A stretch of 35,978 bases of DNA from Methylomonas methanica. Lineage in GTDB: Bacteria; Pseudomonadota; Gammaproteobacteria; Methylococcales; Methylomonadaceae. Shown here one piece after another: positions 22,921 through 32,310 of this stretch. The stretch is from the NCBI GenBank assembly GCA_001644045.1, contig LUUF01000013.1:1-35978 (forward strand), in the 5' to 3' direction. The notes below the pieces were generated by a model, which saw nothing but the letters and a program-made list of their open reading frames with translations, had not been told where the DNA came from and made no database searches. Position 1 is the stretch's first letter, and the number at the start of each line of letters is the position of its first letter. The position numbers and the translations under genes are program-made.

Positions 22921-23841
22921 TCATTTGCTCGCGCCACGCTCCGCTACCAGCTTGGCCCTGGAAGCTTGAGAGCTGTTCATGAATATGATAGCCCCGATGA
23001 TGATAGTCGATGCACTCAGGATCCGCGGCGTAAGCGGTTCTTGCGCAAACCAGTTGCCTAAAAACACCGCCACCAGCGGATTAACATAGGCATAGGTTGC
23101 AACCAGCGAAATCGGCGCATTCTGCAGCAACCAAGCATAAGATGCGAAACCGATCATCGAGCCAAACACTATCAGATACACCAAGGCCAGCCATGAGTCG
23201 GTCGATACTTGGGTAAGACTGAAGATGCTCCATTGTTCGCTTAGAACACTGACAACCAACAACGCAAATCCCCCGGCCAGCATTTCCGCGCCGGTTGTCA
23301 TCAGCGCCGTCTTCGGCAAATCCGCGGTCTTGCTATAGATAGAACCAACGGCCCAAAGCAAACTGGCGAGCAATAGCGCCGCCACACCGGACATGTTTAA
23401 CGGCATGCCGTCCGAAAACACCGACGGACCGACCAGCAGGTAAATCCCCATGAAGCCTATGAGCAGACCGACCAGTACGCGTAGCGTCGGTCTGACGCCG
23501 TTAGGTCTGAGTGCGTCGGCAATTACCAGAAACATAGGCACGGCACCGATGATCAGCGCGGCGACGCCGGACGGGACGGTTTGTTCGGCCCAACAGACCA
23601 AACCGTTGCCGCCGAGCAATAACAAAGTGCCGACAATGGCGGCTGAACGCCACTGCCGCAAGGTCGGTACGGCATCGCCGGACAGACGCCGCCAAGCCAG
23701 CAAAATGACGCCGGACACGACAAAACGCAATCCGGCCGAGAAAAATGGCGGCAGCGTCTCGACCACAAAGCGGATCATCAAATAAGTCGATCCCCACACC
23801 AGATAAACGGCCAACAACGCCGCCCAAATCTTCGCATTCAT
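22921..23841 (-). CDS. EamA-family (DMT superfamily) transporter
   Basis: A 306-residue protein with ten hydrophobic segments in two similar halves, the EamA duplication. It begins MNAKIWAALLAVYLVWGSTY, then LMIRFVVETLPPFFSAGLRF, a standard EamA opening (W-G-S-x-Y, then P-P-x-x-x-x-x-x-R-F). The second half has WALVYLIVFGS-like and YAWLLQNAPISLVATYAYVN segments with the conserved N-P-L-V-A-V. E. coli relatives (YedA, RhtA, EamA) export amino acids or metabolites; which substrate is unknown. It points toward luxR, with 129 bp between the two stop codons (convergent). Confidence 0.9.
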   Translation of the reverse strand: MNAKIWAALLAVYLVWGSTYLMIRFVVETLPPFFSAGLRFVVSGVILLAWRRLSGDAVPTLRQWRSAAIVGTLLLLGGNGLVCWAEQTVPSGVAALIIGAVPMFLVIADALRPNGVRPTLRVLVGLLIGFMGIYLLVGPSVFSDGMPLNMSGVAALLLASLLWAVGSIYSKTADLPKTALMTTGAEMLAGGFALLVVSVLSEQWSIFSLTQVSTDSWLALVYLIVFGSMIGFASYAWLLQNAPISLVATYAYVNPLVAVFLGNWFAQEPLTPRILSASTIIIGAIIFMNSSQASRAKLVAERGASK

Positions 23842-24196
23842 TCTTCGAACGCCTGACTAATTTCAGTTTCTACTTGCGCCTCTGCCCGTAAGGGCCAGGG
23901 CGAATAATTTTTGTTGCCGATGATTAAGGTTAGCGCCAAGTGACATCCTAATAGGTGGAAAATTGGTTAAAAATTATCGAAGCTTTGCTACAAAATGGGT
24001 TGCGGACCAGCGCACTTTTCAGCGAAACCAAGCGTAAGGTCGCAATGACTTCGCGCGTTCACCAGATCAAATCGGCAAACAATAGGCGCTTAATTTGGAT
24101 ACTGAAATCTCAGATTCTTGCGGTTAAATTAGATAACCACGACTGTCCGATTAAAAACAGCAACCCCAGCGCGACGGCTAGAGTTGCTGAATAGCG
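23842..24196. other. Gene-free gap between the eamA and ribB genes
   Basis: This 355-bp stretch contains no gene that I can support. A plus-strand frame from a GTG at 23955 to 24194 would encode 79 residues, but it has no ribosome binding site, no recognisable domain and ends against the 3' end of ribB on the other strand. The left part must contain the promoter for the minus-strand eamA gene. No clear repeat or terminator is visible. Confidence 0.5.
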
Positions 24197-24883
24197 TCAA
24201 GCGATAGCTGTCAAACGTTCCGATACCAAAGATAACGCCGGCGATTCGCGTGCCAAACGGTAGGCAATCACATCAGCGACGGTCAATACCGGCATCTGAT
24301 GGCAACGGCCAAACTCGACGATTTCCGCCAGGCGCGCCATCGAGCCGTCGGGGTTGGTCAGTTCGCATAACACGCCGTAAGGCTTAAGCCCAGCCAACCG
24401 CATTAAATCCACCGTCACTTCGGTGTGACCGGCGCGCTCCAATACGCCGCCCGGCCGGGCCTTTAACGGAAATACATGGCCGGGCCGGCGTAAATCCTCC
24501 GCTTTGGCATCGGCCGCAATCGCCGCGTGCACAGTCCGTACCCGGTCGGCCGCCGAGACGCCGGTGGTAACACCGTGAGCCGCTTCGATTGAGACGGTAA
24601 AAGCCGTACTGTAGCGGCTGGAATTGTGCTCCGCCATCATCGGTAACTCTAAAGATTGGGTTTTTTCTTCCGGCAAGCAAAGGCAAACAATGCCGCTGCA
24701 ATGTCGGATCAGCATAGCCATTTGCGGCACACTGAGGGTTTCGGCGGCAAATATGAGGTCGCCCTCGTTCTCGCGCGCCTCGTCATCGGCGACTAACACT
24801 CCCTGCCCTCGACGCAAAGCGGCTAACGCGTATTCCACGCGTTCGTTTGCATCGCCGAACGGGGTCAATAAAGTCTGATTCAT
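24197..24883 (-). CDS. ribB: 3,4-dihydroxy-2-butanone-4-phosphate synthase
   Basis: A 228-residue RibB. It makes 3,4-dihydroxy-2-butanone 4-phosphate (plus formate) from ribulose 5-phosphate, one branch of riboflavin synthesis. The conserved acidic loop is [22 protein letters not shown] (read [16 protein letters not shown]). [30 protein letters not shown] and [20 protein letters not shown] are all standard RibB motifs, and [14 protein letters not shown] ends the site. There is no GTP cyclohydrolase II (RibA) extension, so it is the stand-alone type. A ribosome binding site AGGAA precedes the ATG. An FMN riboswitch lies about 108 nt upstream and should turn expression down when FMN is plentiful. 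Confidence 0.96.
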   Translation of the reverse strand: MNQTLLTPFGDANERVEYALAALRRGQGVLVADDEARENEGDLIFAAETLSVPQMAMLIRHCSGIVCLCLPEEKTQSLELPMMAEHNSSRYSTAFTVSIEAAHGVTTGVSAADRVRTVHAAIAADAKAEDLRRPGHVFPLKARPGGVLERAGHTEVTVDLMRLAGLKPYGVLCELTNPDGSMARLAEIVEFGRCHQMPVLTVADVIAYRLARESPALSLVSERLTAIA

Positions 24884-24991
24884 GGTAAAATTCCTAATAA
24901 GTTATGGAAGCACCAGAATCAGGGCTGAAAGATAATATTTACGAGCAGAAACAAGCCTTCCAGACGCGACAAAACGTGTGGAATATTTGGC

Positions 24992-25142
24992 GCTGTTCTC
25001 TTTCATCCGGACTATGACCGTCGGCTCCGGCATCTCACCGGATCTGCTGACCCGCATTCTCAACAACTGCGATTGCGGCGCTCGCGGGCTCCCCGAGTCA
25101 ACCCCGAGATACCGCCGGTGGGGAATTCCGCCCCGCCCTGAG
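24992..25142 (-). promoter_or_regulatory. FMN riboswitch (RFN element) controlling ribB
   Basis: On the minus strand the conserved RFN blocks follow in order: CTCAGGGCGGGG then TTCCCCACCGGCGGTA, GGAGCCCGCGAGCG, GGTCAGCAGATCCGGTGAGA, TGCCGGAGCCGACGGTCATA, and GTCCGGATGAAAGAGAAC. The order and the pairings (GGGCGGGG with the closing segment, CCGG/CCGG arms) match the six-helix FMN aptamer. FMN binding would repress the ribB gene that follows, by an attenuator or start-site sequestering platform in the 108 nt before the ATG; which one I cannot tell. Confidence 0.95.
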
Positions 25143-25330
25143 TACAAGCGCGGCCATTTAATGAAAAACAGGTCTGAGCGTCAAGTTAAATTGCCATTGA
25201 CGGATTGACTTACTAACCGGAACGAAGGTTTGTAACCCGCCACGTATTTCGAACGTTCCCGCGTCCCTGTACGCAATACTCGTTTCTGCTTATGGGCTAC
25301 TTCTCTTTGTCGCAACAGGCTTTGCAAGAC

Positions 25331-26137
25331 TTAAAGCTGCAACCTCGCCAATCGGTGCAGGCCTATCGTAGCCGGCGCGCCGAAGGTTTTGCGGAATTCG
25401 TGGCTGAAATGCGCGGAGTCGGTAAAGCCGGAGGCGTGTGCCGCCGTGGTAAAGTTTTGGCCGCGTATGATTTTACGAATCGCCCGACGCATCCGGTTCC
25501 AGGCGCGATAACGCCGGAACGGCACGCCGATTTGTTCGGTAAACAAGTGCTGAAAACGCGACGGCGACAAACCGGCTTGCATGGCCCAGGTCACCACCGG
25601 CGTCAGGTCGTCGGCGTGTTCGGACAGATACTCGACAACGCGCGTCAGGCGCGGATCGATGACGGCGGAGTGGGCGCGCCGCTTGGCGTATCCCAATAAA
25701 TCCAGCAGCGGTTCCGTCGTCCAGTCCGGCTTGTAGCGGTCTTCGTACAAGTCGCGCATTAAACGAATTTCGCCGCCGTTGCCGACCAAAGCGCCGTCGA
25801 GCGCCCGGCTATTGTTGATCAGCGGCTTGAAGGCATCGGCGCTGGCGACGGTAGGCTCGATATACAGTACGGTAATCGGCTCGCCGCCGACATCCAGTTC
25901 ATGCAACACTCCGGCCGGAATAACCGCAGTGCGGCACCACAGCCAATCGCCGCCGTGGAGATGCAAGCGAAACTTGCCGTAGAGGCTAGCCAGAAATACC
26001 GGCGCGCCGTGCTGGTGGCTGGCGTTGTAGTACAAAGGACCGGTGAAATACGTACGGCCGTCGCGAATATCCCATAGTGCGTCGAACGGGTTATCGCCGA
26101 GTGCAGCACGTTTGTACAAGCGCGGTGTTTCCTTCAT
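25331..26137 (-). CDS. AraC-family transcriptional regulator
   Basis: A 268-residue regulator. The N-terminal part has a cupin-like sensory segment (YYNASHQHGAPVFLASLYGK, GGDWLWCRTAVIPAGVLHEL, typical of AraC proteins of the 'AraC-binding' type). The C terminus has two helix-turn-helix units: VVTWAMQAGLSPSRFQHLFTEQIGVPFRRY, then TAAHASGFTDSAHFSHEFRK followed by TFGAP. It is divergent from the small membrane protein at 26258, with 120 bp between, so regulation of that neighbour or itself is likely. The gene following on the minus strand is ribB behind its riboswitch and is not part of the same unit. Confidence 0.9.
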   Translation of the reverse strand: MKETPRLYKRAALGDNPFDALWDIRDGRTYFTGPLYYNASHQHGAPVFLASLYGKFRLHLHGGDWLWCRTAVIPAGVLHELDVGGEPITVLYIEPTVASADAFKPLINNSRALDGALVGNGGEIRLMRDLYEDRYKPDWTTEPLLDLLGYAKRRAHSAVIDPRLTRVVEYLSEHADDLTPVVTWAMQAGLSPSRFQHLFTEQIGVPFRRYRAWNRMRRAIRKIIRGQNFTTAAHASGFTDSAHFSHEFRKTFGAPATIGLHRLARLQL

Positions 26138-26257
26138 TGTTTACACTCCTGGTCGCTGTCAGTCACCGTTTTTAGGCGCAGTCTAGCCCAAAGCCGGTAG
26201 CGCGGACAATCTGCGTTCCGCCAGCGCTTATCCCTTAACCACTCGACGAGGAAAACC

Positions 26258-26719
26258 ATGACCGCACAAAACCCTGTCTCCACCGCCAATCTGATTTTGC
26301 TAAGCTTTGGCGGACTATGTCTGCTTACAGCATTGGCCATCGCCTGGGTGCTGGGCGTCACCCTGTTTTTCCCGGACGGTGCGTTGGCCGCCCACCTGGC
26401 GGAACGCGACGACATCATCCGCGCCCATGTCGATTACCTGATGATGGCTCAGTTTCTGCTGATCTTTTTCCTCGCCTTCCGCCAATACGCCATCGACCCG
26501 CCGCTTTGGTTGGTGGCGTCCTGTTGCTTCGGCGCATTTTTCAATCCGTTGGCGTTTTTGCTAAGAGGCCTGACGCCCAAGGCCGTTGCGACAATCCCGG
26601 TCGAACCGCACTTTCCGCTCCAGGCGGCGCTGAGTTTTTCGTTGACCACGTTCGGTTTTCTTGGGGCTATTGTGCTGATAGCGCGGGCGGCATGGATGGC
26701 CCATTTGGCGAGGAGTTGA
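26258..26719 (+). CDS. Four-helix membrane protein of unknown function
   Basis: A 153-residue protein with a GAGGAAAACC ribosome binding site before the ATG. Hydrophobic segments lie at about 10-35, 58-75, 80-100 and 125-145. The loop after helix 1 is charged (HLAERDDIIRAHVDYLMM) and contains paired His/Asp residues. It resembles small conserved membrane proteins found next to AraC regulators, but I know no function. It is divergent from the AraC-family gene, so it is the best candidate target of that regulator. Confidence 0.7.
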   Translation: MTAQNPVSTANLILLSFGGLCLLTALAIAWVLGVTLFFPDGALAAHLAERDDIIRAHVDYLMMAQFLLIFFLAFRQYAIDPPLWLVASCCFGAFFNPLAFLLRGLTPKAVATIPVEPHFPLQAALSFSLTTFGFLGAIVLIARAAWMAHLARS

Positions 26720-26793
26720 AAGACGCTATTCATAAAACGAGAGCCTAGCAACTAGCCGTCGAGGCAACTGGCATTCGCTGTCTCTGGCTCGGT

Positions 26794-27357
26794 TTATTGA
26801 TTCGCGGTGTTCGGGAGTCTCATTTTTTTCGCAAATTCCATGAGCTTGCAAACCGTCCGCCAATTGCGGCTCGTCATTGCCACGCCTAGCCGTTTTTCGG
26901 CCTGGGCCGCAAGTTTCGAGCGTCCTATCCCCTCCGGCGCATGCAGGTAGAAAACCTGATCGATCAGACTAAACCGTTCGCTGTCTTTCTTGATGGCGTC
27001 CAGCGCTGGAAGGTTTGGGTTAACCGGTGCGAACAGTAAAAAATTCAGATGCAAGGTATTGGGCTGAGCTTCCGCGTCGGGAAAGGGATTGGCTAGAACG
27101 ACCTTTTCCAGTTCCGCCAGTTCAAGCAGCAATAACTGCGGCTCGAAACCGTGGCGTTTGTTAATTTCCGCCACTATCCGCGCGGAAAGGGACCCAACGT
27201 TTTCCGCCTGGCAGCGAAACACCGCGTTACCGCTTTGGATATAGGTTTTGACGTCCCCGAGGCCAAGGCTTTCGAAAATGGCAACCAATGCTGGCATCGG
27301 CAGGATATGCTTTCCGCCGACGTTGATACCTCTAAACAATGCGATATAAGTCTTCAT
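26794..27357 (-). CDS. DUF1697 family protein
   Basis: A 187-residue protein matching DUF1697: MKTYIALFRGINVGGKHILPM is the signature opening; LKTYIQSGNAVF-like (VKTYIQSGNAVFRCQ) follows at about 36-50, then LHLNFLLFAPV and GIGRSKLAAQAEKRLGVAMTSRNWRTVCKL. Despite wide occurrence its role is unknown. There is no strong ribosome binding site before ATG 27357. It follows the TfoX-like gene on the same strand after 55 bp; both are common small accessory genes. Confidence 0.92.
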   Translation of the reverse strand: MKTYIALFRGINVGGKHILPMPALVAIFESLGLGDVKTYIQSGNAVFRCQAENVGSLSARIVAEINKRHGFEPQLLLLELAELEKVVLANPFPDAEAQPNTLHLNFLLFAPVNPNLPALDAIKKDSERFSLIDQVFYLHAPEGIGRSKLAAQAEKRLGVAMTSRNWRTVCKLMEFAKKMRLPNTANQ

Positions 27358-27412
27358 TCATTTACTGGGTGCCGGCCGACCAGCCTATTGGAATCAGCAT
27401 CTACCAGTACCT

Positions 27413-27787
27413 CTACTTTTTTCGATTCATGTTTTTGGCCGTCGGCGCCTTGGCTTTACGCTGGTTACCTTGGGCCCGCCGCGCGGCATCGTACGAGCGC
27501 CGCGCCCAGAGTTCCGCCTGCTCGCGGTCTTCCATAAACTCGGCCGGTGCTTGGTAATACGACATTTTCGCCATCTTGCCTTCCCGCTGATAGGCGAATT
27601 GCGCAAGCCCCTGTTCCTCGAAAAACTTTGCATTTTCAGCATCCGCCTTGAGATAAAGGGTCTCGTCGGCCACCAGGGCAAACATCAAGCCATCGTGGTA
27701 GACGCCATAGCCCCCGAACATCTTGCGTATCTGAATGGTGCCGAACAGTTCGAACACTTCAGGGAGATAGGCGATAAATTCGCTCAC
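27413..27787 (-). CDS. TfoX/Sxy N-terminal domain protein
   Basis: A 124-residue protein with a TfoX N-terminal domain. IRKMFGGYGVYHDGLMFALV is the family signature (R-K-M-F-G-G-Y-G-V-Y), followed by DETLYLKADAENAKFFEEQG and SYYQAPAEFMEDREQAELWA. The tail is rich in Lys/Arg (QRKAKAPTAKNMNRKK), suitable for nucleic-acid contact. TfoX/Sxy is a competence activator in Haemophilus and Vibrio, but short single-domain relatives like this one have no proven role. The start is GTG 27787, with an AGAGG site seven bases away. Confidence 0.88.
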   Translation of the reverse strand: MSEFIAYLPEVFELFGTIQIRKMFGGYGVYHDGLMFALVADETLYLKADAENAKFFEEQGLAQFAYQREGKMAKMSYYQAPAEFMEDREQAELWARRSYDAARRAQGNQRKAKAPTAKNMNRKK

Positions 27788-27943
27788 CGGAAGACCTCTT
27801 GATGGATGATTGCAAGATTGGGAACACTCATAAAACCCGTTTTAACTTGCGGCCACCTTAATGGCAAAGCCTTGGCGTTGAAAAACGGCCCGATGAAGAA
27901 AGCCAACTCTTAATGTGGCAGCCTATTCAAAGTCAGGCATTAG

Positions 27944-29719
27944 TCATTTCTTCCGCAATAAATACCCGGAATAGGCTACAAAATTTTGCCCATCGATCGT
28001 TTCCAGACGCACGGTTTCCTGCATACCGCGCCCCAGCCCGAGTATAACGGCGGCGTTTTCCGATACCGGTGCAATGGGGAAAGTCAGATTATTCATGTCG
28101 AATCTGGGAATGGAATACTCCAGCATCAAAAAACCGTCCCGTTCGCGTAGCGCGCATTTTTCCGGGACCATCGCCTCGCCTTCGGCAAGATTCACAATCT
28201 CGTATTCGCCCAGACGGTTACGCATGGAGGGAGGAATCGCAACGGGTTGAATTTTTTCGCCCAACACAAAGGTTTGGCCTTGCCAATGGGCCAGCGCCAG
28301 ATCATGTCCGTCGACCTGGCGCACAGAGACGCCGGCTTCGGACAGTTTCTTGGGTTGTAGCGGTATCAAACCCAACAGCTTGTAGCGGATACCGAATTTG
28401 CCGTCGTCCCTGCCAACCAAATCCAGGCTGCTGCCGTTCAGTTCGGTGGACAGGGTGTCGCCGTCCGCGGTTAGCTTGATGTAGCCGAGCGCGGTTGCGT
28501 ATTGTCCGGCTGCCAATTGCTGTTCTTGCGAGGTTAAGCCGCGGGTTTCGATTACAGGTTTTTCGGCGTCCTCCGGCAGCGGCTGGCCGGTTTTTATCGC
28601 AATCGCCAGTTTTAGCGCCTTAACGGTGACTTTGTCGATCAAGTCGCCGGTGGGCGGGGAATTCGCCAGCACGACCACGCCCAGTTTGTGTTCCGGCACC
28701 ACCGTCAGCAGGCTACGGTGAAAAAGCGTTGCTCCGCCGTGTGCGGCCACATCGCCGATACCAAGCTTGTTGGTCAAGAACCAACCCAAACCGGTTTTGG
28801 TGCCCACATCCAGCACCACGTCCTTATTTTGCTGGCGCAGCATTTCATGCAGGATTTCCGGTTTCAGTATGGGTCGGCCCTTGGCTTTACCGTCCGCCAA
28901 GACCATGGCGATAAAACGGCTCAAATCCATGACATTCGCGTTCAAGCCCCCGGCCGGCATATCGCACAGTGCCACTTCCGTCTTTTCCTGATCATTCTTA
29001 TAGGCTTTCGAGGCCGGTTTTCCCTCGATGCCCAGCGAAAATGCCGCATTCGTCATACCGAGCGGTTTTAACAGCTGCCGATCGGCATAACTGCTGAAAT
29101 CCTGGCCGGTAAGCTGTTCCAGCATCGTCCCTAATAAGGTGATGCCCAGATTCGAATAGGCCCAGATGCGATTTGGCGGATAGGCGACGTATTCATCTTT
29201 CAGCGGGTCGACGAGTTGACTGAACGGCCCTGGATTCTTAGTCCACATGCCATTGCCCCTATCGCCCGGCAAGCCGGAATGATGCGTCATGATATTGCGC
29301 GGTGTAATCGGCCCGGCATCCGGAAAGCGGCTTTTGATCGCAAAATTTGGCAGATAGGTTTGCAAAGGCCGATCAATATCCAGCTTGCCTTGCTCGGCAA
29401 GTTGCATCACCAGCGTATCGGTGAAAAGCTTGGAGATGGAGCCGGTTCGATAAACCGTTTCCGGGGTCGCGGCAATCTGCCTGGCGTGATCGGCATAGCC
29501 GAAACCTTGCGACCAGACGATCTGCTGATCATCCACCACGGCGATGCTCAAGCCTTCCACATCCTGTTCGGTCATTTCCTGCTCGATCAGCCAGGAAAGA
29601 TGTGCCTTGAGGTAACTGTAATCGCCGCGTTGCGCTGCATCCGGTTTTAGCGGCGGCGAACCCGCGCAACCGCTGAGCAAAAGCAATATCGCGCTTAAAA
29701 AAGTCAAATAGGTTTTCAT
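27944..29719 (-). CDS. Lipoprotein serine hydrolase (beta-lactamase class C/PBP4* family)
   Basis: A 591-residue lipoprotein. The first residues MKTYLTFLSAILLLLSGCAG have a hydrophobic core and the lipobox L-S-G-C (lipidated at C18). The penicillin-recognising fold has the S94-x-x-K97 motif (TGSISKL), the Y188-S-N motif (AYSNLG) and H327-G-G (AAHGGATLF). The family includes D-aminopeptidases, esterases and EstB-like enzymes. About 180 residues after the catalytic domain form an extra C-terminal domain of mostly beta-strand character, common in this family and of unknown role. An AAGGA site precedes the ATG. It is probably periplasm-facing, membrane-anchored. Confidence 0.9.
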   Translation of the reverse strand: MKTYLTFLSAILLLLSGCAGSPPLKPDAAQRGDYSYLKAHLSWLIEQEMTEQDVEGLSIAVVDDQQIVWSQGFGYADHARQIAATPETVYRTGSISKLFTDTLVMQLAEQGKLDIDRPLQTYLPNFAIKSRFPDAGPITPRNIMTHHSGLPGDRGNGMWTKNPGPFSQLVDPLKDEYVAYPPNRIWAYSNLGITLLGTMLEQLTGQDFSSYADRQLLKPLGMTNAAFSLGIEGKPASKAYKNDQEKTEVALCDMPAGGLNANVMDLSRFIAMVLADGKAKGRPILKPEILHEMLRQQNKDVVLDVGTKTGLGWFLTNKLGIGDVAAHGGATLFHRSLLTVVPEHKLGVVVLANSPPTGDLIDKVTVKALKLAIAIKTGQPLPEDAEKPVIETRGLTSQEQQLAAGQYATALGYIKLTADGDTLSTELNGSSLDLVGRDDGKFGIRYKLLGLIPLQPKKLSEAGVSVRQVDGHDLALAHWQGQTFVLGEKIQPVAIPPSMRNRLGEYEIVNLAEGEAMVPEKCALRERDGFLMLEYSIPRFDMNNLTFPIAPVSENAAVILGLGRGMQETVRLETIDGQNFVAYSGYLLRKK

Positions 29720-29996
29720 CTGATCCTTGAAAGGTGATCATCGATAAGTCGGCCAGCAAGATTACAATCCATGTGTTTGGTGCTTTGAGGCTTTTACCAT
29801 TGCTGATTTTGGAACGTGGATGGTATTAGGCGAGCCAACTGTAGTCAAACGTTTTAACAGTGCGGCCTTGAGCCTACGCGAAGGCAGACTCTGACATCGT
29901 AGTTAGTTGCGCGTTGAATGATGATTTCGGCGTTCATTTCTGGGAATCAGTGTGTTGGCATGTTAGCAAACTCGGCCGGTAATGGGTTCGGAACGA

Positions 29997-30470
29997 TCAT
30001 GCCCCTACCCCGACCGGAAACGCGGTCTTATCCACCACCCGCCGCAATACGAAGCTGGTATGTACCCCGCTGACCCCCGCAATGCCGGTGATACGTTTCA
30101 GCAGCAATTCCTGGTAGGCATCCAAATCCTTGACCATAACCTTGAGCTGATAATCGGCGGTCTGGCCGGTGATCAATAGGCATTCCATCACTTCCGGAAT
30201 CCCGGCAACCGCCGCTTCGAAGGCGCTGAAACGTTCCGGCGTGTGTTGGTCCATCGAAATGTGGATCAAGGCCATCAGCGTCAGACCCAAGGCTTTGGCG
30301 TCCAGCAGCGCCCGATAGCCGACGATCAAGCCGCCCTCCTCCAACGCCCGCACCCGCCGCAAGCAGGGTGACGGTGACAGGCCGATGCGATCGGCCAGTT
30401 CCTGGTTGCTGATGCGGCCGTCGGCTTGCAGGATGTTCAAGATTTGACTGTCGTATCGATCCAGTTCCAT
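29997..30470 (-). CDS. Lrp/AsnC-family transcriptional regulator
   Basis: A 157-residue Lrp/AsnC protein. The helix-turn-helix is at about 3-50: MELDRYDSQILNILQADGRI, then SNQELADRIGLSPSPCLRRV and RALEEGGLIVGYRALLD. The C-terminal RAM ligand domain (70-145) has VAGIPEVMECLLITGQTADY, then QLKVMVKDLDAYQELLLKRI. It binds amino acids or related ligands as octamers or dimers. It is divergent from leuA, with 162 bp of AT-rich DNA between, so it probably senses leucine or another branched-chain signal and controls leuA or itself. This is inference from position. Confidence 0.92.
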   Translation of the reverse strand: MELDRYDSQILNILQADGRISNQELADRIGLSPSPCLRRVRALEEGGLIVGYRALLDAKALGLTLMALIHISMDQHTPERFSAFEAAVAGIPEVMECLLITGQTADYQLKVMVKDLDAYQELLLKRITGIAGVSGVHTSFVLRRVVDKTAFPVGVGA

Positions 30471-30632
30471 AAAATATCCATTATTCAGACACTAAAACAA
30501 TTAAATAAAACGTTTTCCATTATTACGGCAATATTCTATCAATGATAGGCATTTTTCATAACATAAACGCAATCGCCTAGCGGATGGTTTGGCTTATCTT
30601 ATCGGCATCCCCTTTTCCGAGAGTATGCAGCC
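30471..30632. promoter_or_regulatory. AT-rich divergent promoter region between lrp-like gene and leuA
   Basis: This 162-bp region is much richer in A/T than its surroundings and must carry both promoters. It has short imperfect dyads such as TATCAATGATA around 30537-30547, close to what a Lrp-type dimer would bind, plus AT runs near 30480-30530. No specific operator can be assigned from sequence alone. Confidence 0.4.
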
Positions 30633-32291
30633 ATGTTAATCGATCCTTCCCGCAAATACCGCCCATTCACGCCGGTGGCGCTTGCGGACCGGCAATGGCC
30701 CAACCGCACGATCACTCAAGCGCCGATCTGGATGAGCACCGATTTGCGCGACGGCAATCAGGCCTTGTTCGAACCGATGAACGCCGAACGCAAACTGCGC
30801 CTATTCCGGACCTTGTGCGACATCGGTTTCAAGGAAATCGAAGTGGCATTTCCGTCGGCCTCGCAAACCGATTTCGATTTCGTGCGCCGCTTGATAGACG
30901 AGGCATTGATACCCGACGACGTGACCATCGAAGTGCTCAGCCACGCCCGCGAGCCATTGTTGCGCCGCACCGTCGAAGCCTTGCTCGGCGCACGTTCGGC
31001 CATCGTCCATATCGTCAACGCGACATCCCCGCTGTTTCGTGAACTGGTATTGGGCATGAGCCGGACCGAGGTATTGGCGATGGCCGTCGATGCGGTGCAA
31101 CTGGTCAAACAAATGACCGCCGAACAACCGCAAACCCAATGGCGCTTGCAATACAGCCTGGAAACCTTCACCGCCACCGAGCCGGATTTTGCCATCGAGG
31201 TTTGCGATGCGGTCAGCGCCGCCTGGGGCGCGACGCCGGACAATAAGATCATCTTGAATTTGCCGTCGTCGGTGGAAACGGCGATGCCGAACATCTACGC
31301 CGACCAGATCGAATGGATGCACAGCCATATAGCCCGCCGCGACAGCGTCATCCTCAGCGTGCATCCGCACAACGACCGCGGCACCGCGGTAGCCTCCGCC
31401 GAACTGGCATTGATGGCCGGCGCCGAGCGCGTCGAGGGTTGCTTGTTCGGCAACGGCGAACGTACCGGCAACGTCGATTTAGTGACGCTGGCGTTGAATC
31501 TGTATACCCAGGGAGTGGCGCCGGGCTTGGATTTTTCCGACATCAATGCGGTGGTGCGCAATTTCGAGGCTTGCACCGGCCTGAGCGTGCCGCCGCGCCA
31601 ACCCTATGCCGGCGAGTTGGTGTTCACCGCGTTTTCCGGATCGCACCAAGACGCCATCAAGAAAGGCTTTGCCGCGCGGCAGCCCGGTAGTATCTGGAAC
31701 GTGCCGTATCTGCCGTTCGATCCGGCTGATGTCGGCCGTGGTTACGACGCGGTGATCCGCATCAACAGCCAGTCCGGCAAGGGCGGTATCGCCCATTTGT
31801 TGGAAAGCCATTACGGCGGCGAAATCGGCGCGGAACAGTTGTGGCGATTGTTCGCAGAGACTTATCTCGACGCGGCAAAACCGTGGCGTTATCTGGATCA
31901 CCAATTGTTCGAGCATGCGCAAGGCCAAGGCATACAGCTGCAAATCGAATTTGATGGCACGCCGCACGAATTAACCGGCCTGGGTAACGGACCGATAGCC
32001 GCCGCCATCCAGGCTTTAGGCTCGCTCGGCAGCGCAGTGGAGGTGTGCAGCTACGAGGAACGCTCGACCGGCAGCGGCGGCGATGCCCTGGCCTGCGCCT
32101 TTGTCGAACTGGCGACTGCGAATAGCCAAACCGCCTATGGCGTCGGCATGGACGGCAACATCATCAGCGCATCGATCAAGGCGCTGATCAGCGGTTGCAA
32201 TCGCTTGGCCAACGATACCGGCATTCTGCAACACCACTCCATTAAATCGGCGGGTTTAACTCAAACAACTCGCCAACCGCAAACCTTATAA
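30633..32291 (+). CDS. leuA: 2-isopropylmalate synthase
   Basis: A 552-residue LeuA of the longer bacterial type, which condenses acetyl-CoA with 2-oxoisovalerate, the first committed step of leucine synthesis. The TIM-barrel entry has MSTDLRDGNQALFEPM, the metal and substrate-binding R-D-G-N-Q motif, followed by FKEIEVAFPSAS. HPHNDRGTAVASAELALMAG gives the H-x-H metal ligands, and VEGCLFGNGERTGNVDL the G-N-G-E-R-x-G-N. The last ~130 residues form the LeuA regulatory domain (feedback by leucine is expected). The neighbouring lrp-like gene suggests control. The following methyltransferase gene starts 19 bp later and may be co-transcribed. Confidence 0.95.
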   Translation: MLIDPSRKYRPFTPVALADRQWPNRTITQAPIWMSTDLRDGNQALFEPMNAERKLRLFRTLCDIGFKEIEVAFPSASQTDFDFVRRLIDEALIPDDVTIEVLSHAREPLLRRTVEALLGARSAIVHIVNATSPLFRELVLGMSRTEVLAMAVDAVQLVKQMTAEQPQTQWRLQYSLETFTATEPDFAIEVCDAVSAAWGATPDNKIILNLPSSVETAMPNIYADQIEWMHSHIARRDSVILSVHPHNDRGTAVASAELALMAGAERVEGCLFGNGERTGNVDLVTLALNLYTQGVAPGLDFSDINAVVRNFEACTGLSVPPRQPYAGELVFTAFSGSHQDAIKKGFAARQPGSIWNVPYLPFDPADVGRGYDAVIRINSQSGKGGIAHLLESHYGGEIGAEQLWRLFAETYLDAAKPWRYLDHQLFEHAQGQGIQLQIEFDGTPHELTGLGNGPIAAAIQALGSLGSAVEVCSYEERSTGSGGDALACAFVELATANSQTAYGVGMDGNIISASIKALISGCNRLANDTGILQHHSIKSAGLTQTTRQPQTL

Positions 32292-32310
32292 AGAGAAACA
32301 GGAGACAACA

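Noticed and set aside
23955..24194. 79-codon GTG-start frame between eamA and ribB
   Set aside because: No ribosome binding site, no recognisable domain, unusual composition.
26150..26170. CTGTCAGT near the AraC gene as a third lux box
   Set aside because: Only the left half matches; the right arm is absent.
30801..31370. Minus-strand 189-codon frame inside leuA
   Set aside because: Mirror of the GC-rich leuA coding strand; leuA motifs are unmistakable.
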